This document shows, in pieces, positions 1-11,980 of a DNA stretch of 64,000 nucleotides; positions within the stretch are counted from its first letter, which is position 1; the number at the start of each line of letters is the position of its first letter. The stretch is from Lineus longissimus (taxonomy: Eukaryota > Nemertea > Pilidiophora > Heteronemertea > Lineidae). The stretch spans positions 810,501-874,500 of the forward strand of contig NC_088315.1 in NCBI RefSeq assembly GCF_910592395.1, read 5' to 3'. The notes under the pieces are model-generated. The model had not been told where the DNA came from and made no database searches. It was given only the letters and a program-made list of their open reading frames with translations. A program made the translations under genes and the position numbers.

Positions 1-3000
1 GGTGACTAAGTTCGACGAGTAGAGATGCAACCCGAAATGGGCAAGCAGTGGTTGGCGAATTACACTATGTGGACTATTCTCGGTGTTAGAATACTAGCGG
101 GAAAGGACACTTTTTTAATATTCAAACCCATCGCGGTCGAACACCACGCCTGATGGTAGATCAGCATGCCCAGTGCTTCCTGTCAGTCACGTGACCAGAA
201 TCCTTAACTTCCAATGATTAATATAGAACGAAATAACATCAACCACGGATTTGGTTGTGCTCTGATATTATTAATGATCAGCGTGTTTAAATGTAATTGC
301 AGCAGATAAAAGATTAATGCAGAATCGGAGACTTATTCGAGTCGCCACCATAAATCAAGCTCGAGAAAGCCATGGGGATGGATGAAAAATAGAAGATGCT
401 CTTCCAGGCTAAGTGTACAGGGATCTAACTATTGCATTGACATGCATTATCCCAATACTGAACAGGGTTTTCGCAAGCTGACACTAGAATGAAGCTTTAA
501 TCTTTCCAGTCTAACTACGCATACACCCAATGCACATTCAGTGTACAAATGTAAAGCCTTCTTAGTGGAATAAAAGTCAGGCGGGATTCCTAAACATTCC
601 ATTACTCCGAAGGCCCCAACGGAGCTCGATTTAACATGTGCAATAACAGGTAGAAGATGGTGTTATGAAACTTTACAATCATTTCTCTTAAGAGGTTTGC
701 GAAAACGATGATTCTTTTTAAATATCTGCCTTGAGATGCTATAAATCTTGATCGAGTTTTCGATTAATAGCAGAAATGGTGAGTTAAGATAACAATATTT
801 CAAATGCTAGAATTGATGATCTCGAAATAAAGTTGCCGCTGAATCTGGACGATACTCGTACTTTGAATAACACAGTTAAAATGCTGCGGAAATATATCAT
901 TAGCAGTAGAGTTTCACTGTCAACCGTTCCCGTGTAATATTTCTGAATAGTAGCCTTATAATTCGGTACAAAATTCCTGAAAACTACCGATTCCAAATCT
1001 TATTTACCACTCCCCCGAAAGAAAGAGAATTCAAGACGTCACTTTTGGAGCCGAACTAACGACGTGCTTTTATAGCGTTCCTTATTTTTTGTTACAGAAC
1101 TCGAATAGTTTATTAGTTAACTCGAAAGTTTGTACGTTTGCACGTCAAAGGAAACATAATACCACTCACAATGTTACAACTTAAACTCCACGGCAAACAC
1201 TAGAAATTATTTATCGATCGAAGATGAAAATGAATATCTCTTATCAAATTTGGAGTGTCCCATGTGGCCCGAGCTCGAGTCGCAGAACCATTTACTGCGA
1301 ATCTAATCAATGGCGGAGTCGATGGCAGGACCAATCAGGTCCGAGGAGGGTATCTTAGCCAGGCTGATCCGTCTTGATCAAGTAGAAGTGTTTACATAAC
1401 AACCTATCCATTGTATATGCTGACAGTTGGATGGTTATATTCCTGTTTTAGTAAATATTCAGAAATTTATGTTTGGGATCAGGGAGGGACGATTTTTGTG
1501 GAGGCGAAGATAAATGTCTGTTTTCGAACCAGCTCCCCATAAGGAAGTTCGAGATTCACCATTTTGAGACCTGCAGCTCCATTTCTGATCATCCGAGAAA
1601 GAAGTTGGACAACTCAACAGTCAGGATGTTTTCTTCGCCGATACATGCGGAAACCATGGTTATTTTCTGCCAATAACATCAACCTCCGCGCCCCGTCTTC
1701 GGCATGTCAGGAAAAAATATTCATGGAGACGAGTTATCAATATCAACACGTCTGATCTATGCTTCAGAAAGCCAGTCTGAAAGGCGCGATACAACTGACT
1801 GCATGCAAGTGCACTTTTTCATCATAAACTGATTAAGAATGCATTTGCCTTTAGCACGATACGGACCAAGTCTTGCTTGCATCCTAGGAAGGAATCCGTC
1901 ATCAGTGACAGTTATGAAACAGGCGTCATTAGGAAGAGAGCGGCGATGTCATCCGTGTGCAGGAATGCTTGACTCCCCAGAGATCACCTCCTTACTGAAT
2001 CAATCTAAGTTGATATCAATCTTTTATTATTCATGTGCGTCTAGCATATTAAGTATCGCATGCATTGAAGTGTAATTGCATAAGAAGAAAATGTCTACAG
2101 GACAGTGACATTGCAGCGAATTGGTTACAAATGTGCACGCCAAAGCAAGTTATATGGCGGCCATTGGAATCTGATTTTTCAAAATTCTTTACACCGCGTT
2201 GCGCATTGAACAATGGCGTATCTACATCGCTCTACATAAATCTTGTTCCCGCGAGACTTGAGATATCTCTGGTGATTTCTAATCAATAAAACCCATCCAT
2301 CATTTGTATGGCCCTTAATAGTCTTCCCCATGACGAATAAACTTATATCAGTAATTGTATTAATGTTTTCCTTTTGTGCGAATTGTCACATTTTGTTAGA
2401 AAAGCCTTTGTGAAAATCGGCATAGCGGCAAAGCTTTCCGACTAGCGCTATGCAAATATTTAGCTTAGCGGATCTATATGCTATGGCGGAGTAATTTTCT
2501 CCTGACACGCTACATTTATTTTATCAGCGGACTAATCTAATTTGAACAAACATGGCGACACATCCGTTACAAGTTGCATTACACAACATGGAAAGCAAAC
2601 ACGGTGTGCAAACTCAACTCATGTTTGTAAAGGCTGTTTTTCTAATATGAAATATGATTTCCCTTTCGTACAAGCAATCATGATAGTGTTATCGTACTGT
2701 ATAACAAATTGCTTTTAAGAAACCTGTTGGGAAATTTCGCGATGCGTAAGGTTATGATTCTATAATGAATATAATTTATCAGTAGGATGACTTAGGTTGA
2801 GGTTTGGTCCGAGGGTTTACCCGAGGGGGTCGAAAAATAAATGATCACTTCTTAGCATAATCCTGCTTAAGTAAATGAATGTATAATGAAAATACTTATG
2901 ATCATGTCAGTGGTGCTTTATCATGTGAATAGTGAGGATTCGACATCTGAATCCGAGAGATAAGCATGATTTTATGGCATGAATAAACCAGATTTAGTTA

Positions 3001-5629
3001 TACGCGATATTGGAGGAAAGGCAGTGCTCATATTTTTTCAACGTGCATAACGAGTCATTGGTTATACCTCCTTTTTGTCTTTGGGTCTATGTGCGCCGCT
3101 TAAGCCTTGTCAATCAAACCATGGATGAGAGAGGACGAATTGTGTTATTGTACTGGTGGCTGTTTCTTCAAGATTGCCAATAGAACCATGAAGCAACGTA
3201 CCCCGTTTTATCAAATCTAGCCTTAGGACAAAAAGTCATCATGTATAGCTAATATGATAAAGAAATTTAAGCTGACTTGCCCTTAATTAGCCGGGTGCTG
3301 ACACGCACGACGAAGGATGGATGTCCAACCCATGTACGTAACCCGGGAGAGGGCACATGAGACGACAGGACATCACTTTTTACCTTCTCCTATCATGCAC
3401 TTAGACCAATAAATCAGATAATGATTTAAAAAGATCAACGCAGCGGGAGAAACCACTGCCCGTGTAATTACAGTGGCTAACGCAGCGTGGCGGCGTTGAC
3501 ATGGTCAGTGGAAATTGAGGGATTTTATTGACGTCACTTGATAATCACCACTACATGGTTTATCAAAAGCAGTACTGTGCGTGACGAGTCGACAGAATTT
3601 CTCCGTTAGGTACTCTATCACTCTGAAGCTGCGACCACTGCCGAGGCATTGGATTTACTGTCAGTTGCAGAGACTTGCTTGACGCTGGATTTGTCTCTAA
3701 CTCAAGTCAGCAAAATTATGCAAAATAGGCAAATTTTAAAAAAGCAAAGGTTTAAAGTCAAATGAATTTACCCAGATCGATGATGGACGCCATTTTCTTA
3801 TACGATGCCGAGGCTCAAGTGCCGCCGCGTCTTAGGCAGACAATTTCAATGTTATTTATCAGAGTCACTGCTTCATTGACTTTCATCAGCAATATTTTAA
3901 TGAATCTACTGACTCCGGGAAACTGTATCAACGCAGCGCATCGCTCCACGATATTTTTCTCAATTTAATACGTTGACTTCAGATGCTTGAGATTACTGCC
4001 GGCTCGATTGGCTGCATTCAGTTCAAAACGGGATTCGAGATCGATGGTAGATTAGAAGAAATAGCAGAAAGGAGGTTTTCACAACAACACATATGATATG
4101 GTTTTGCAAGAATTTCCCTTCCTTATCGCATTGTTCTATTGTGTCTTTTGATTGGACTTGTGTGCAACTTGGGGAAACTAAATTAAACAGCTGTATTCAT
4201 ATCAAAATGATATTCATGATCATGTTGTCAAAATGAAGAAAACCAGTTGATGGCTAGGCTGGCTATCTTCTTTGATAGAGAAGTGTTCACTATTATGGCA
4301 AGTTGTGTTGCAAATCATTACAGTAGAGACAGACGTTTCTTTAGGTGATGTCCTTTTCAACAAGTCAGTCACTGCAAGTCACTGCCCGTACCAACTCAAC
4401 TTAGACAAGCGTCAAAGAACAAGTACTCGCCTTTATCTAATGCTAGACCGGTGAGGCTGCCTAACATTTGCCAAAGAAAACGTAAATGTTCTTTTCACCT
4501 GAAAAATTTAGTTTCGATAGTCAAACGTTGCAAGTCAAGGAACCAACAAGAGTTATAGACAGCCAATAAAGAACAGACACCAACGCATCTTTCGAAATCG
4601 AGACTAGACATTTTAAGCTGCTTATTAAAAGCTAAACCAAGTTCTTTTCAATCACATACGCCGCTTTCTGATTTTACTGTTCACAGAACAGTTATCAAAG
4701 CAATAGATTATGCTGAGAAAGTGTTTTTGTGACGAAGCTTGATATTGTCTACTCTACCAATTGCCATTAACTGTTTGATGCCGTTTAACACGGCGAAAAA
4801 CTGACACAAACAGGCTGAATCAAACAGGTGACCAAAGAGATACGAGGCTTGCGAATGCCTCTTTGCTTGACAAAAAGCAATGTGGTACTTAAGAAACTAC
4901 CTGCCGATAGACGTTTCATTATAACGGCTATGCACGTGTTACCTTTGAAAGAAGAAGTTTAGGTCATCTTTGACACTACTTGCTATCGTTTCCTTGTGCC
5001 GTAAGATGGACCTAGCATTATGGGCAGGTACTGTTCACTTTTCTGTCAGTTGCCTTGTGTCTCAACGTCTTCAAGTGAAAACAGACCGACAGTTTCTCAA
5101 AGTCCTTAGTGCAAATCTTTTTAACTTACATGCATCCACTTCACTTACTCGTATCAGTCTCTGGCATGGGAACACTGGAACAGTGGTACACCATGCCGGG
5201 CAGAATATGGGCTATATAATTTAGTACACGGTCGAGGTACGAGGAGCTGGGAGCAGTAAATGCCGAAGATGCCATTTATATTCAATTTTTACAGCAACCA
5301 ACGCGTGGTTATCAAGTTTACATGTGACATTACGTCATGAAAACTGAAGCCGATTTTCAGGGCAAGATATTGAAATCCTATGTGTCCAATAGAAAACAAA
5401 TAACCGACGATCATGAATGCTGGATCTAGGATATGGTCAGTATGGATATCCCAAGTTGGCGATTATCAATCTTCTGCAATGGTACAGCCAATAAAAACTG
5501 AAGGCTCAGAGTTTGCATTGGCTTGCGCGGAGATGATATATAAGTGTACAAAGTGTCTAGAGCAATTTGTGGATCAATCACTCTTGGTTCGCCAATATAT
5601 TAGATTAGGCGGTTTGTCTACTTGCTACA

Positions 5630-5710
5630 GATGATGTCAACATTGGACTGAGACTGAGACGTACTGAGACCTTAGACCTTTCCAGTGGCTGATGATAAAG
5701 TCAACATTGG
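5630..5710 (+). repeat. Degenerate short direct repeat
   Basis: GATGATGTCAACATTGG at 5630-5646 recurs as GATGATAAAGTCAACATTGG at 5691-5710, 61 bp later. A third, weaker echo (CTGATGAGGTCC followed by CAGCCT) lies near 5895-5925. The copies have drifted, so this looks like an old local duplication. It has no recognised family. Confidence 0.4.
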
Positions 5711-6863
5711 TGAGGTCCCGACTGAGGCAGCCTGTCACAGGGCAACAGGGTGATTTAATGAAAATTGGACAGACCTCGAATATGTCAGGTCTCGAGTATG
5801 TTATAGCGCATGGCATTCTCGTGTTGGTTACACTAAGCTGTAGTCAGTTTTCGAGCAGACACTTGTATGAAGCAGCAGACATGACAACTCGCTACTGATG
5901 AGGTCCAAGTCCAAAGCAGCCTACAGCAACATGATAGAAGCTTTGACTGACGAGAGCCAGGTCAAGTTATGGTCAGCGGTGTGACCATAGTTTGAAGTTG
6001 ACCTCGAACAAAGATGCCGACCGAAACTGCATTTCAAGGAGTCAATGGCTTATGATTACGGTCCATGCACGTGACGCTGGTAAGAAAAGGTGTTTGACTT
6101 GACTATACTTGCCGCATATGAGGCCAATTCTTAAAACTGTTCTGCTTTGTTACCACAAGGTAGCTCGACGAGCCACGGACAGTGCATCAAGAAGACAAGC
6201 TCATCCTGAACTCTATTATCTGCCTCATCTCTGAGATGGACTGGTCCAGGTCACATATAGAAAGGCAACATTGCAACCTTGAGCCAAGATAACAAACAGT
6301 TAGTCAAGTTACATTCGCGGTAATGCCCCATAATTCACGTGTAACGGAACACAGTCGGGGCAATTTTACCAAACACATCCCATCCTGTTGACTCTTCTCT
6401 CAACAATGACTTGGTTTGTCCATTAACTGTAATATAGCGTAATAGGCAAGCCTGATGTTTAAACCACATGGAAATAATGACAGGCAATAGCCATGAGATT
6501 TGAGAGAGCAAATATAATAAACCGAATACTCAACAGTCAAATACAAAGTAGGTAAGAGGAAACCAAGGCAAACATTCAGATTTCTGGTTGGGCAATAAAG
6601 CTGTGGTCAGTGAAATATGAGATCCATTAGGTTCTTCAGACTTGCATTGTATTATCGTGGACGAGAGACTGTACGTACAATGAGACAGATAGAAAGAAAT
6701 ATGATAGGTAAGTCAAGTAGCTGTTAACCGATGCATTCAACTAGCCAGACTGGCAAATTCGCGGTGAATAAGATCTAAGAGAAGGATTCGGAAATGAATT
6801 GAAAGTTTTCAACATAACTGTAGCCCCTCTTCAAAGTGGACAATGATCATGCCTATAACTTGC

Positions 6864-6942
6864 AAAAAAAAAAAAACAACAAAAAACAACAAAAAACAAC
6901 AAAAAAACAAAACAACAAAAAACAACAAAAAAACAAAAAAAC
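6864..6942. repeat. A/C low-complexity tract (CAAAAAA-type)
   Basis: Runs of A interrupted by single C or CAAC for about 80 bp, essentially an imperfect (CAAAAAA)n and (CAA)n mixture. Long open frames across it on both strands are artefacts of the composition: lysine/asparagine-rich on plus, phenylalanine/valine-rich on minus. Confidence 0.85.
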
Positions 6943-8603
6943 TCATAGTCCTAATGATTGACCGATTTAGGATTGTAACAATACTTGACTTCATGATGAA
7001 ATGGGTCACCAAAGCCAGGCACACACACCGTTGTTGAGTACGTTGAACCATCTGAATACAAATACGTAAATACGTGTCACAATAAAACAAGGGATAGTTT
7101 CAATTGAAAAGCTTGATCACGGACCTTTATGATAGTGTCGACTGCTTCAATTTCCTCAAGGGCATCAGAATAAAATTGATTTGTTTCTAACTCGCTTGTT
7201 CTATTTGCATTTTATTACAACATCACCAAAGTCAAACACCGAGCACTGCTATTTTGATTAAATTCAATGCTTTGGGAACTTGTGCGTTTCGGTAGAAAAA
7301 CACTGAGTCATTGAGTAAATCTGCAGAATCCGGAGGGATGGAGACAATTAAGTGACACCGGTGTCCTCTAATTCTCTGTGTGCTGGCATGTCATCAATTG
7401 GACGGGAGTGTGGTTCAATCAGATGGTATGTGACGGAATGTCGTCCGGCGGATTCTGTCACATGAATAAGCTACAGTGAGTATTGTTGATCAAGTTTGCA
7501 ATACTAGCACCAAGAATGTTTAAATCGGCCATTCCTCAAATTAGAACTCCCGATCTGCCCCGATCTCTTGCTCATAACTACGTAATATAGAGAAGCTTTA
7601 CGAGTGTCGCGGACAGCAAAACCAGCCTAATATTCCAAACTACGCCAACCACATTACACCATCTATTCAAATGCTTTAAGATGAAGCAATTGTTGGATAT
7701 TAAAGGTGTGATAACATCGCATATTTGCAGTGTTATTTGTCATATCGGCGCCATTCTCACTCTTATCGCCACAATGAAATTTGATATTGAGAAATTGAAA
7801 AGTTAATTTGTTAATTGTCAGCACACGTCATCTAGCAGAAAATGATAAAGACACATGACTAACAGCTAGATATTGTTGTATTATACTGGTGTACGACCAG
7901 AATTGAAAGACTTATCGCTTAAAATACGTTTCTTCTCGTTCTCATCACATGGAAACTCGTCGGGGGCCAAAAGGTGATTTGGGAATGACGGACTACCAGC
8001 CGGTGCATGAACAAAATATTCAACATTTCCTGGCATGATATTTGTTGTGTTCGTCAATGACGATTCTGATCAAGTATTTATGGTAACCTGATAACTTCTT
8101 TCTCTTTATCCAGGAAACAAAAGTACAAAACCCCTAATAGACGAAAATCTAACATTACACACAACCCCTCACTGGACGTATTCCAATTAAAGTTAACACG
8201 AGACAATCGATAAGGACTGACAGTTCGATTTCCCGATAGGTTTTGGATCAATCCTTCTAAAAAAACCCAGAAGCCAAAACCTTAGGTTTTTATCTGAAGG
8301 TTCAGTCAGGAGAGGAATCTGAAGACGAACTCTAACTGACGTATCTAGCGATACGAATTGAATCCTTAGTCATTCTCAGTCCCTTGGGTCTCACAAGATG
8401 CGCCGAAAAGCCATCACTGACTAAAAACAAACAAACTGGATATTAGCGTTGAAACGTTGATCAGATTTTACATCAATCACTGTCCTTGAAGTAATTTGAA
8501 TCATTGTCATGCATTGTGGCGATGTTTATTTAAGGTAGAATGACAAACAGTTACTTCGATTCTTTAACCTTTCTTTTTAATAGCAAATTCACCAAACACG
8601 TAA

Positions 8604-8775
8604 TACAGTGGAACGCCGGTAAAACGACCATCCCGGTACCCAGACCACGACCACTGGATAGGGTGACCAAATTCACCACTCTAACCCGACCAAAGGGCCT
8701 GATTGCCGTGTCTCACAATAAGGAGCGAAAATTAAAAAAAGGTGTACCATACTGGTACTATAGGAGCGTTCCCTG
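8604..8775 (+). mobile_element. pogo/Tigger-like MITE, decayed
   Basis: The left end reads TA then CAGTGGAACGCCGGTAAAACG, the typical terminal repeat of pogo/Tigger elements in the Tc1/mariner superfamily. The right end (reverse complement CAGGGAACGCTCCTATAG) matches it imperfectly. The interior carries the expected ACGACC/GTGACCA-type sub-terminal motifs. At about 172 bp it has no room for a transposase, so it is a non-autonomous copy. The right-hand TA target duplication is no longer intact, which suggests an old insertion. The plus-strand frame covering it is the MITE read through, not a gene. Confidence 0.6.
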
Positions 8776-11700
8776 CTCTTGATAGTCATACTGAATCATC
8801 CAAAGGATTGAATTATATCGTGTTATATCGTGTATGAGTTTGCGAGAATCGAGCGTTTATCCTTAGAACCATCAGGATTAGGGTTCCCAGGGGAGGTGCG
8901 AAAAACTGCGGTCCCATTTACTATTGTCTATCATCGCTTGCTGACAAAATAGTTTATTCTCTTGTTCAATTCATCACCATTAACATGACTCAACAGAAAA
9001 CCCATCAACGCAGTAGTTTCAACTTATTAGATTCCAATTTTAATCACTTTTCGGGCCGATATCTCGGAGAGCGCCTGTGACGTGGCAAAAGTTTACTAAT
9101 TTCGAAAACCTGACGAAAAAGTTGTGATCAGCTCGCATTGTTCCAAAACATTTACAAATAGCATGACGTGGCTGCTAATGGCATGGTAAATTAATGAGTT
9201 CGAGTTTTTGAAAACATTGTTTTGGCACACCACCTTAATACAACCATCCTTCCTTAGCAAGAATTAGCGGTCGCATCAGCAGAGACGGTACAGCCCTGAC
9301 CAAGCGGTTTCCCTGTCAGCTTATTCGATTGACCCGAGTAACCTAATCGAACCTAGCAATCGTCTAGAGAATTACATAACGTTGTTGTGGCCAATGATTA
9401 CCATTACCAAGAGTCCTGCAAATGACTTGCAGTGTAAATATCGTAGTGAACTCGGTAAAGATGAGCAATGCCTTAGATACGAGACAGCTCGTAGCGTTAG
9501 CTTTCTGAATTATCTATACCAGAGAGATTCACGCCCTCCTAATTTTCTGGAACAACCAAAATACAAAAAGTGTGTTATCGCAGCAAGTGATTCAGTCCCC
9601 GTGACTTATTGCAAATATTGAGTTTATCTCTGTAACAAATGCCTCGTTCCTTCCCCAAATGGTATTCCTTTTTGTCACGGTCTAGGGAAAACATTTTGAT
9701 TTCTTACTCCGACAAATTTTGATTTATCTGTATAAACCGTGTCAGCAGAGTGGTAGCAATCGCCCAATTGGATTATTTTGGGCGAAAAAACCCAGCAAAA
9801 TCGAGTTGATGAATCACTGGATGGATATCTTGTGTTATGATCTTTTGGGGCAAGGAGGAGGAAAACATGTTGAAGATGCGATCATTGAGAGAAATGTCAT
9901 GGTAGGAGCAGTAAAGTGGTGGTGAGGTCATGCCTGATTTTGTTCTTTTTCCTCCACAGAAAAGAACTTAATACACTATGACAATGTCGGACCCGAGGTC
10001 AACCTGAAACAGGAGAGGCCAAACTTACTACAAATTGTGTCACAAAGTCTAGTTGCAAAGGGTAAAGGATCTATCTTAAAAATTGGTAGTTTGGGTTAAA
10101 CTTTTGATTAGTACAGCCTGTCAGACCAAAGATGTTCTTAAAGTCATGTATCGCAGTCAAATGTTCAGATGGCTCCCTTCCACGTGCTATGATGAATCCG
10201 GAGATCGAGCAGAGCAAGTCATGACACTGATAGTTTGGCTAATCCTGTAAAATGATTAGAATCATTTGTAGCCACCGTTCTCCTATTCCAGTTTTCCTTT
10301 CTCAAAATGGAGACAATTATTTGTTGATCCAAGGAGCGTGCTCAAATGATGCAAGAGAGTCCGACCCATGATATGTTTACAGATGAGCTGTATTGAGCGT
10401 GGGCAAGGTCCGTTCGTTTCCGATGGAGTCTAAGCCTAAGCTGTAGTATGCTAAAGTAGCTTATCACATTCATTCTGGCTGGATAGTTCAATTGGTTTTT
10501 CGAACTGATAGATGGCTACATATCGGAAAGTTACTGTCATTGCTACTGCTATTGTAGCCTCTCACAAAATCTGGTCAATGGGTTTAATCGTTGATGCTGC
10601 GCTGGAAAATTTTCTGATAGTTATGACAACATTAGAGTAATGTTCTTCTCCAAGAAAAAACGATTTCGTTTTCCCAAGAGTGTTAAACAAATGACTGGAC
10701 ATTGCCGACTAGGGTCAGTGTTTGTTATTATTGGATCAAGGGATCTTTGGAGGTAATGAGGGGTGATTCGAAGAGCCCATTACTCATAGCTCTGGATCAG
10801 AGGCTTACGTCCAATTCCACCACATTACAAATGTGCTTCATGTTTGCTGGGCTCAATGGCTGTCGGGAAGGTCAGTGTTGAATCCTACGACTCATCCTGC
10901 TCATGACGTCTTTTGATTGCGGAGAACAACATTGCTCTCCTTAAAGTCATGGTGCAATCATCGTCATCATCATAATTTCACCATATTCTGCTTTTACAGT
11001 TGTTTTCCCGCAGCTTCTAGCTAACAGTTGTCAGTGACTGCATTCCTGCCCTCAACAAATGATCAACTATTTCCAGTCGACCAATCTCACAGGCCAATTG
11101 AAAGTTAGTTTATTAGTTTCCTAATCCGTCAGGTTCAAGTTAGAATTGTTGCATGAGTCAGAGCTTTTCTCAATGAAATTAGCAAGGGTAGGAGTAACTT
11201 CTGTGTTGCTCTAACAAAGTGGATTGGTTTCGTTCGGATTTGCCCTTGGAAGATGGATAACGGGTGTTTTAGTTGCGAAGTGGTTTGGACATGTAAGCTG
11301 TTGATGCTGAAGTATTGAGCAGGTTTTGCAAGCCCTGCAGATGACCAAGTACCAAGAACAAGGTTCTACGTTGTCGCATCAAGAAAATTCACGCAGAAAA
11401 TGAAAATTAATTCAGACCTTAGTTATGCGTCGTTCATAAGGGTTTCCGCAGGTCCCCGGGCTTACATCAGGAGCAAAAGCTGCTGTATGTCTTCAAATAT
11501 ACATCAACAACCACGGGATAATCTCCGATACATGAACCAGGAAGCGGCGTGATGCTTTATTGCGCAAAGTGCACTTCTTCTTGTTTTTGCTCATTCAAAT
11601 GAATTTCCTTAATCAACTTGAAGCTCAATTAGCGCTCTGCTAATGCGTCGTTAGTGTTTCGTCATTTTTGTTGTTTTATGACGTGTTGCCTTCTTGCGAG

Positions 11701-11803
11701 TGTTAATGTTGGATTGAGTCTTATTTGTGAATGTATATCATATCAACAATAATGTGTGTCCAGTAAACCAATGAAGGAGTGCAAACAAATACAGTGGACT
11801 TAC
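8776..11803. other. Non-coding stretch, no gene recognised
   Basis: About 3 kb of AT-rich sequence without a long frame or recognisable repeat. It lies immediately 3' of the second GFR-alpha-like exon and is therefore probably intronic. I saw no further cysteine-rich exon in it. Confidence 0.4.
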
Positions 11804-11980
11804 CCTCTTGGTGGATCTCTCCACATGGATGGTGAAAGATGTTGTCGCGGAAGAATTCACACTCTTCATAATTTGGCATAGAATGGGGACATACACAGGT
11901 TTGAAAATAGTTGTAAGCTAAAATAGTCTTCAGCACCGTCCTACACGTCATTGTTTGGGGTGTGGCGCACTTTAAGCTAC
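11804..11980 (-). CDS. GFR-alpha-like receptor exon, second half of GDNF/GAS1 domain
   Basis: Internal exon of 177 bp (59 codons) of a GDNF-family-receptor-alpha/GAS1-type gene. In vertebrates such proteins are extracellular co-receptors that bind GDNF-family ligands. Entry is after TATCTTTGCAG and exit is before GTAAGT; both junctions are phase 1. The peptide runs from GSLKCATP to CGEIHQE and holds six cysteines. It includes the family's CxC turn (QTCVCPHS), then YEECEFFRDN and a closing HHPC, the usual end of a GDNF domain. With the exon at 18891-19025 it completes a ten-cysteine domain, the full complement. The surrounding open frame extends past both splice sites, but the extra residues do not fit the family. 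The next exon downstream was not found. Orthology to a particular GFRA member is not claimed. Confidence 0.85.

Larger units (their letters stand above)
1..8603. other. Non-coding stretch, no gene recognised
   Basis: Only short frames occur here on either strand, none with protein-family similarity that I can recognise. It holds the degenerate repeat near 5.63 kb and the A/C-rich tract near 6.9 kb listed separately. It would be the downstream side of the minus-strand GFR-alpha-like gene, so missing later exons could be hidden here. I found no second cysteine-rich domain. One weak symmetric exon candidate near 5.15-5.21 kb is described in the findings. Confidence 0.5.

Noticed and set aside
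6809-7090. Phenylalanine/valine-rich minus frame
   Set aside because: A product of the A/C-rich low-complexity tract.
8540-8782. 80-codon plus frame
   Set aside because: It is the pogo-like MITE read through, with no transposase similarity.
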